Of a DNA stretch of 7,550 bases, positions 5,556 through 7,550 are shown piece after piece (the stretch's first letter is position 1; the number at the start of each line of letters is the position of its first letter). Location of the stretch: contig JALLOL010000116.1 of assembly GCA_027717875.1 (NCBI GenBank), forward strand, positions 1-7,550, given 5' to 3'. The stretch comes from Acidobacteria bacterium AH-259-L09 (GTDB taxonomy: Bacteria; Acidobacteriota; UBA6911; RPQK01). The notes beneath the pieces were generated by a model, which did no database searches, was not told the DNA's origin, and worked only from the letters and a program-made list of their open reading frames with translations. The position numbers were made by a program, and so were the translations under genes.

Positions 5556-7115
5556 CTAGTGCCTGAAATGCCTGATGCCGGTAAACACCATGGCCATTTC
5601 GTGCTCGTTAGCTGCCCTGATCACTTCCTCGTCCTGGATCGACCCTCCGGGTTGAATCACTGCTTTGACTCCCGCCTGAGCGGCCTCATCAAGGGCATCT
5701 CGAAAAGGGAAAAAGCCATCGCTTGCCATCACACAATCTTGCAGGCTGAGTTTTGCCTTTTGTGCCGCTAAGCGAACCGAGTCCACCCGGCTCATCTGCC
5801 CAGCGCCAATGCCAACCGTCTGACCTGAACGCGCGTAAACGATAGCGTTTGATTTGACGTGCTTACAGACCGTCCAGGCAAAAAGCAGGTCTTGGGTTTC
5901 ATTCTCGTCCGGCGCTCGTTCGGTTACCGTCTTAAGATCCTCGCTTTCGACGTAATAGAGGTCTTTGTCCTGGACAAGGAAGCCTCCTGAAATCATTCTG
6001 AAATCGGAATATCTTACCGCCCGATCGCTTCGCAGAGCCGGCGCTCCCATTTCCATGACGCGTAGATTTTTTTTCTGCAAAAAAATCTCAACAGCTTCCG
6101 GTTGATAGGCGGTAGCAATGACCGCCTCCACGAAAAGTGAACTCATCTTATGCGCTGTCTCCCGGTCGACTTCCCGATTAAAAGCGACGATTGAGCCAAA
6201 GGCAGAGACCGGATCACAGGCGAGCGCCTTTTCATACGCCTCAGACAAGAGCGATCCCAGCGCCGTTCCACACGGGTTCGTGTGCTTAATAATCACACAG
6301 CAGGCATCCTCAAATTCAGCGCACAGATTCCAGGCCGCCTCCAGATCAAGGTAGTTGTTGAATGACAGTTCCTTCCCCTGATGCTGTTTGGCAGCCCCTA
6401 ACCCTGCCTGTGGGGAAAACCATGGCTGGTACAAGGCCGCTCTCTGGTGTGGATTCTCACCGTAGCGCAAAGAGTTCACCCTCAGCAAACTCAGATTGAT
6501 TGCGGGAGGTAAAACCTCATCTTGGGTCTCGATGCTTTCAAAGTAGCTTGCGATGGCTGCGTCATAAGCGGCAGTGTGATGGAATGCTTTGCGGGCCAAC
6601 CAACGCCGCGTGCTGTCCCTGGTCTCTCCATTGTTGGCCTTCAACTCGGCCAGAATGTGAACATAGTCAGCTGGATCCACCACGACCGTTGTGTGCTGAT
6701 GATTCTTGGCGGCGGCACGAACCAGGGTAGATCCCCCGATGTCAATCTGTTCAAGGGCCTCCTCGATCGTCACACTCTCTTTTTGTATCGTCTTGCTGAA
6801 CGGATAAAGGTTAACAACGACCAAACCAATAGGTGAAATGTTGTTTGCCTGCAGGACTTCCAGGTCTTCAGGATTATCATGCCGGGCCAGGATGCCTCCA
6901 TGAACCCGAGGGTGCAGAGTCTTCACTCGGCCATCCAGGATCTCAGGAAAACCGGTGTATTCGGAGATCGCTGTAACGTCTATAGCGGCCGCCTTCAGGA
7001 TTTGCGAAGTTCCTCCAGTGGAGAGGATTTCGATTTGCATTTCAGTGAGTCGCTGAGCCAGCTCGACAATCCCTTCTTTATCGGAAACACTTAACAATGC
7101 CGTTTGAATCTTCAT
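5556..7115 (-). CDS. purH: Bifunctional AICAR formyltransferase / IMP cyclohydrolase
   Basis: PurH does the last two steps of purine synthesis: it formylates AICAR with 10-formyl-tetrahydrofolate and then closes the ring to IMP. The 519-residue product has the usual length. The N-terminal MGS-like cyclohydrolase domain (about 1-145) shows SVSDKEGI at 9-16, STGGT at 32-36, GRVKTLHPRVHGGI at 62-75, NLYPF at 102-106, DIGGST at 125-130 and AAAKNH at 134-139. Tyr104, Asp125 and Lys137 match catalytic positions known from human ATIC. The formyltransferase domain follows, with RYGENPHQ at 217-224, the catalytic IIKHTNPCG at 275-283 (Lys277, His278), DPVSAFGSIV at 301-310 and the C-terminal DGFFPFRDALDEAA and QPGGSIQDEE blocks. 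I chose ATG 7115 over the upstream TTG 7163 because GGAGAAGGG stands five bases before it and the protein then begins at the conserved MKIQTALLSVSDK. It is the first gene of an operon with coaX. Confidence 0.97.
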   Translation of the reverse strand: MKIQTALLSVSDKEGIVELAQRLTEMQIEILSTGGTSQILKAAAIDVTAISEYTGFPEILDGRVKTLHPRVHGGILARHDNPEDLEVLQANNISPIGLVVVNLYPFSKTIQKESVTIEEALEQIDIGGSTLVRAAAKNHQHTTVVVDPADYVHILAELKANNGETRDSTRRWLARKAFHHTAAYDAAIASYFESIETQDEVLPPAINLSLLRVNSLRYGENPHQRAALYQPWFSPQAGLGAAKQHQGKELSFNNYLDLEAAWNLCAEFEDACCVIIKHTNPCGTALGSLLSEAYEKALACDPVSAFGSIVAFNREVDRETAHKMSSLFVEAVIATAYQPEAVEIFLQKKNLRVMEMGAPALRSDRAVRYSDFRMISGGFLVQDKDLYYVESEDLKTVTERAPDENETQDLLFAWTVCKHVKSNAIVYARSGQTVGIGAGQMSRVDSVRLAAQKAKLSLQDCVMASDGFFPFRDALDEAAQAGVKAVIQPGGSIQDEEVIRAANEHEMAMVFTGIRHFRH

Positions 7116-7120
7116 TGCAA

Positions 7121-7129
7121 CCCTTCTCC
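7121..7129 (-). promoter_or_regulatory. Shine-Dalgarno sequence that decides the purH start
   Basis: GGAGAAGGG on the minus strand lies five bases upstream of ATG 7115. The alternative TTG start at 7163 has no such element and would add 16 residues not expected in the family. Confidence 0.8.
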
Positions 7130-7140
7130 GTGAAAAGCCC

Positions 7141-7170
7141 ATCTTATTGTTGCTTCCGACCAAAAGTCCA
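7141..7170 (-). promoter_or_regulatory. Weak candidate promoter of the purH-coaX operon
   Basis: On the minus strand TGGACT (7165-7170) is followed after 18 bases by TAAGAT (7141-7146), each matching four of six sigma-70 consensus bases. The leader to ATG 7115 would be about 20 bases, which leaves just room for the Shine-Dalgarno sequence. I saw no purine-responsive riboswitch or operator. The call is tentative, because such half-matches are common by chance. Confidence 0.25.
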
Positions 7171-7175
7171 GAAGT

Positions 7176-7255
7176 CTTGAGTGCTCAGTTCTGAGCTATG
7201 TAGCGTCCGCTCTAAGAGCGGACACTACAGCTATTGAGCTGTGAGCTTTTGAGCT
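7176..7255. repeat. TGAGCT-type heptamer runs on both sides of a palindrome
   Basis: Left of the palindrome the sequence can be read as CTTGAGT, GCTCAGT, TCTGAGC (7176-7196). Right of it stand TTGAGCT (7234-7240), GTGAGCT (7241-7247) and, after one extra base, TTGAGCT (7249-7255). The core TGAG and its complement CTCA are those used in the arrays at 1465-1515 and 1574-1601, more than five kilobases away. This places related repeats in the shared upstream region of purH and selA. Confidence 0.6.
7199..7229. repeat. 31-bp REP-like imperfect palindrome
   Basis: TGTAG (7199-7203) pairs with CTACA (7225-7229), and GTCCGCTCT (7205-7213) pairs with AGAGCGGAC (7215-7223). Only C7204 against A7224 is unpaired within the stem. 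That gives 14 pairs around a nominal one-base centre, which would open to a small loop in RNA. It has the form of a REP-type palindrome, a family often mobilised by RAYT transposases, but no transposase gene is in the window. No T-run follows it, so termination is not its obvious role. It is inserted between two heptamer runs. Confidence 0.75.
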
Positions 7256-7260
7256 ATTTC

Positions 7261-7292
7261 TTCTGGATTCTGAATTCTGAATTCTGAATTCT
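7261..7292. repeat. TTCTGAA perfect heptamer tandem repeat
   Basis: TTCTGGA is followed by three TTCTGAA units and a partial TTCT, 4.6 copies in 32 bases. Each perfect junction makes the palindrome GAATTC, so three such sites stand seven bases apart. The CTGA core is shared with the arrays at 1342-1434 and 1643-1677. It ends 15 bases before the selA -35 element. Confidence 0.9.
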
Positions 7293-7306
7293 ACATTTGT
7301 GTCTCC

Positions 7307-7335
7307 CTGACTTCTGTTAATCAACCCGCTATAAT
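7307..7335 (+). promoter_or_regulatory. Sigma-70-type promoter of selA
   Basis: CTGACT at 7307-7312 (four of six bases match TTGACA) is followed, after an optimal 17-base spacer, by a perfect TATAAT at 7330-7335. Only six bases (7336-7341) separate the -10 box from the GTG start codon of selA. With the usual numbering, +1 falls at 7342, the first base of that codon. Confidence 0.65.
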
Positions 7336-7341
7336 CTACCC

Positions 7342-7550
7342 GTGTCCCCTGAAAGTCAGATCCTGCAGCAACTCCCGTCCGTCAGCAAGATCTTGCAGAA
7401 GGAGTCGGTTCAGGCCCTGATCAATCTTTATTCTCGGGAGTTCGTTCTGGCAGGGATCCAAGAATGTTTGGACCAGTTGCGAGCTGAAATCCGAAGTGGC
7501 CGGCTTTCCGAGCAGACGCTTTCCGAGCGCATCGCCTTTCTGGACTCTAC
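7342..7550 (+). CDS. selA: L-seryl-tRNA(Sec) selenium transferase, N-terminal part (runs off the window)
   Basis: SelA is a pyridoxal-phosphate enzyme that converts seryl-tRNA(Sec) to selenocysteinyl-tRNA(Sec) with selenophosphate. The visible 69 codons match its small N-terminal helical domain, which binds tRNA(Sec): a LQQLPSVSKIL opening at residues 8-18, typical of the QLPSVD.LL start of the family, then a helix ending in DQLRAEIRSGRL at about 48-59. The catalytic lysine domain is outside the window. GTG 7342 is the only plausible start. Upstream the frame reaches a TAA at 7318-7320 with no other start codon, and the next candidate, TTG 7393, would remove the conserved opening. No Shine-Dalgarno sequence precedes the GTG. 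The gene diverges from purH. Its presence implies that the organism also carries selB, selC and selD elsewhere. Confidence 0.85.
   Translation, partial: MSPESQILQQLPSVSKILQKESVQALINLYSREFVLAGIQECLDQLRAEIRSGRLSEQTLSERIAFLDS

Noticed and set aside
6118..7094. Plus-strand open frames opposite purH
   Set aside because: They are antisense to strongly conserved PurH sequence, with no ribosome binding site or known similarity.
7116..7163. Upstream TTG start of purH at 7163
   Set aside because: It has no Shine-Dalgarno sequence, while ATG 7115 has GGAGAAGGG at five bases and begins at the conserved PurH N-terminus.

Overview
The window carries four complete genes, the start of a fifth, and one TPR open reading frame that looks 5'-truncated. 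The mix suggests Acidobacteriota or a close neighbour. Pointers are a ComEC with a long cytoplasmic-type insertion, a C-terminal TPR block of the kind fused to kinases, cyclases or CadC-like regulators, SelA, and an unnamed coaX partner protein that I recall from acidobacterial genomes. This assignment comes from memory of families, not from a search. By eye, base composition is near 50 % G+C over comEC, coaX and purH and clearly higher over the TPR gene.

Layout. Positions 1-213 hold no gene I can support. On the minus strand 214-1350 encodes a TPR-rich protein whose first codon lies inside a repeat array. Positions 1351-1687 are a gene-free block built almost wholly of short repeats with a seven-base period and one GC-rich palindrome. 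On the plus strand 1688-4090 is comEC, the DNA-uptake channel. It meets, tail to tail and with 32 bases of overlap, a minus-strand operon: purH (5556-7115), then coaX (4754-5524), then a conserved protein of unknown function (4059-4757) whose TTG start overlaps the coaX stop. Positions 7116-7341 are a divergent intergenic region with a purH ribosome binding site, more seven-base repeats, a 31-bp imperfect palindrome, and a good promoter for selA. selA starts at 7342 on the plus strand and runs off the window.

How the genes fit together. purH completes IMP synthesis, and coaX makes the first committed step of coenzyme A synthesis. The small protein is translationally coupled to coaX, so it is probably made with it, but its job is unknown. 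selA implies that the organism makes selenocysteine. comEC is a stand-alone competence gene here.

The most interesting material is non-coding. Both gaps contain several differently worded heptamer arrays that share a CTGA/CTCA core (or its complement) and the same seven-base step, and each gap has a palindrome among them. These repeats have also supplied false or new start codons to two neighbouring reading frames. In addition, the selA promoter is placed so that the predicted transcript begins on the first base of the GTG start codon, which predicts a leaderless mRNA.
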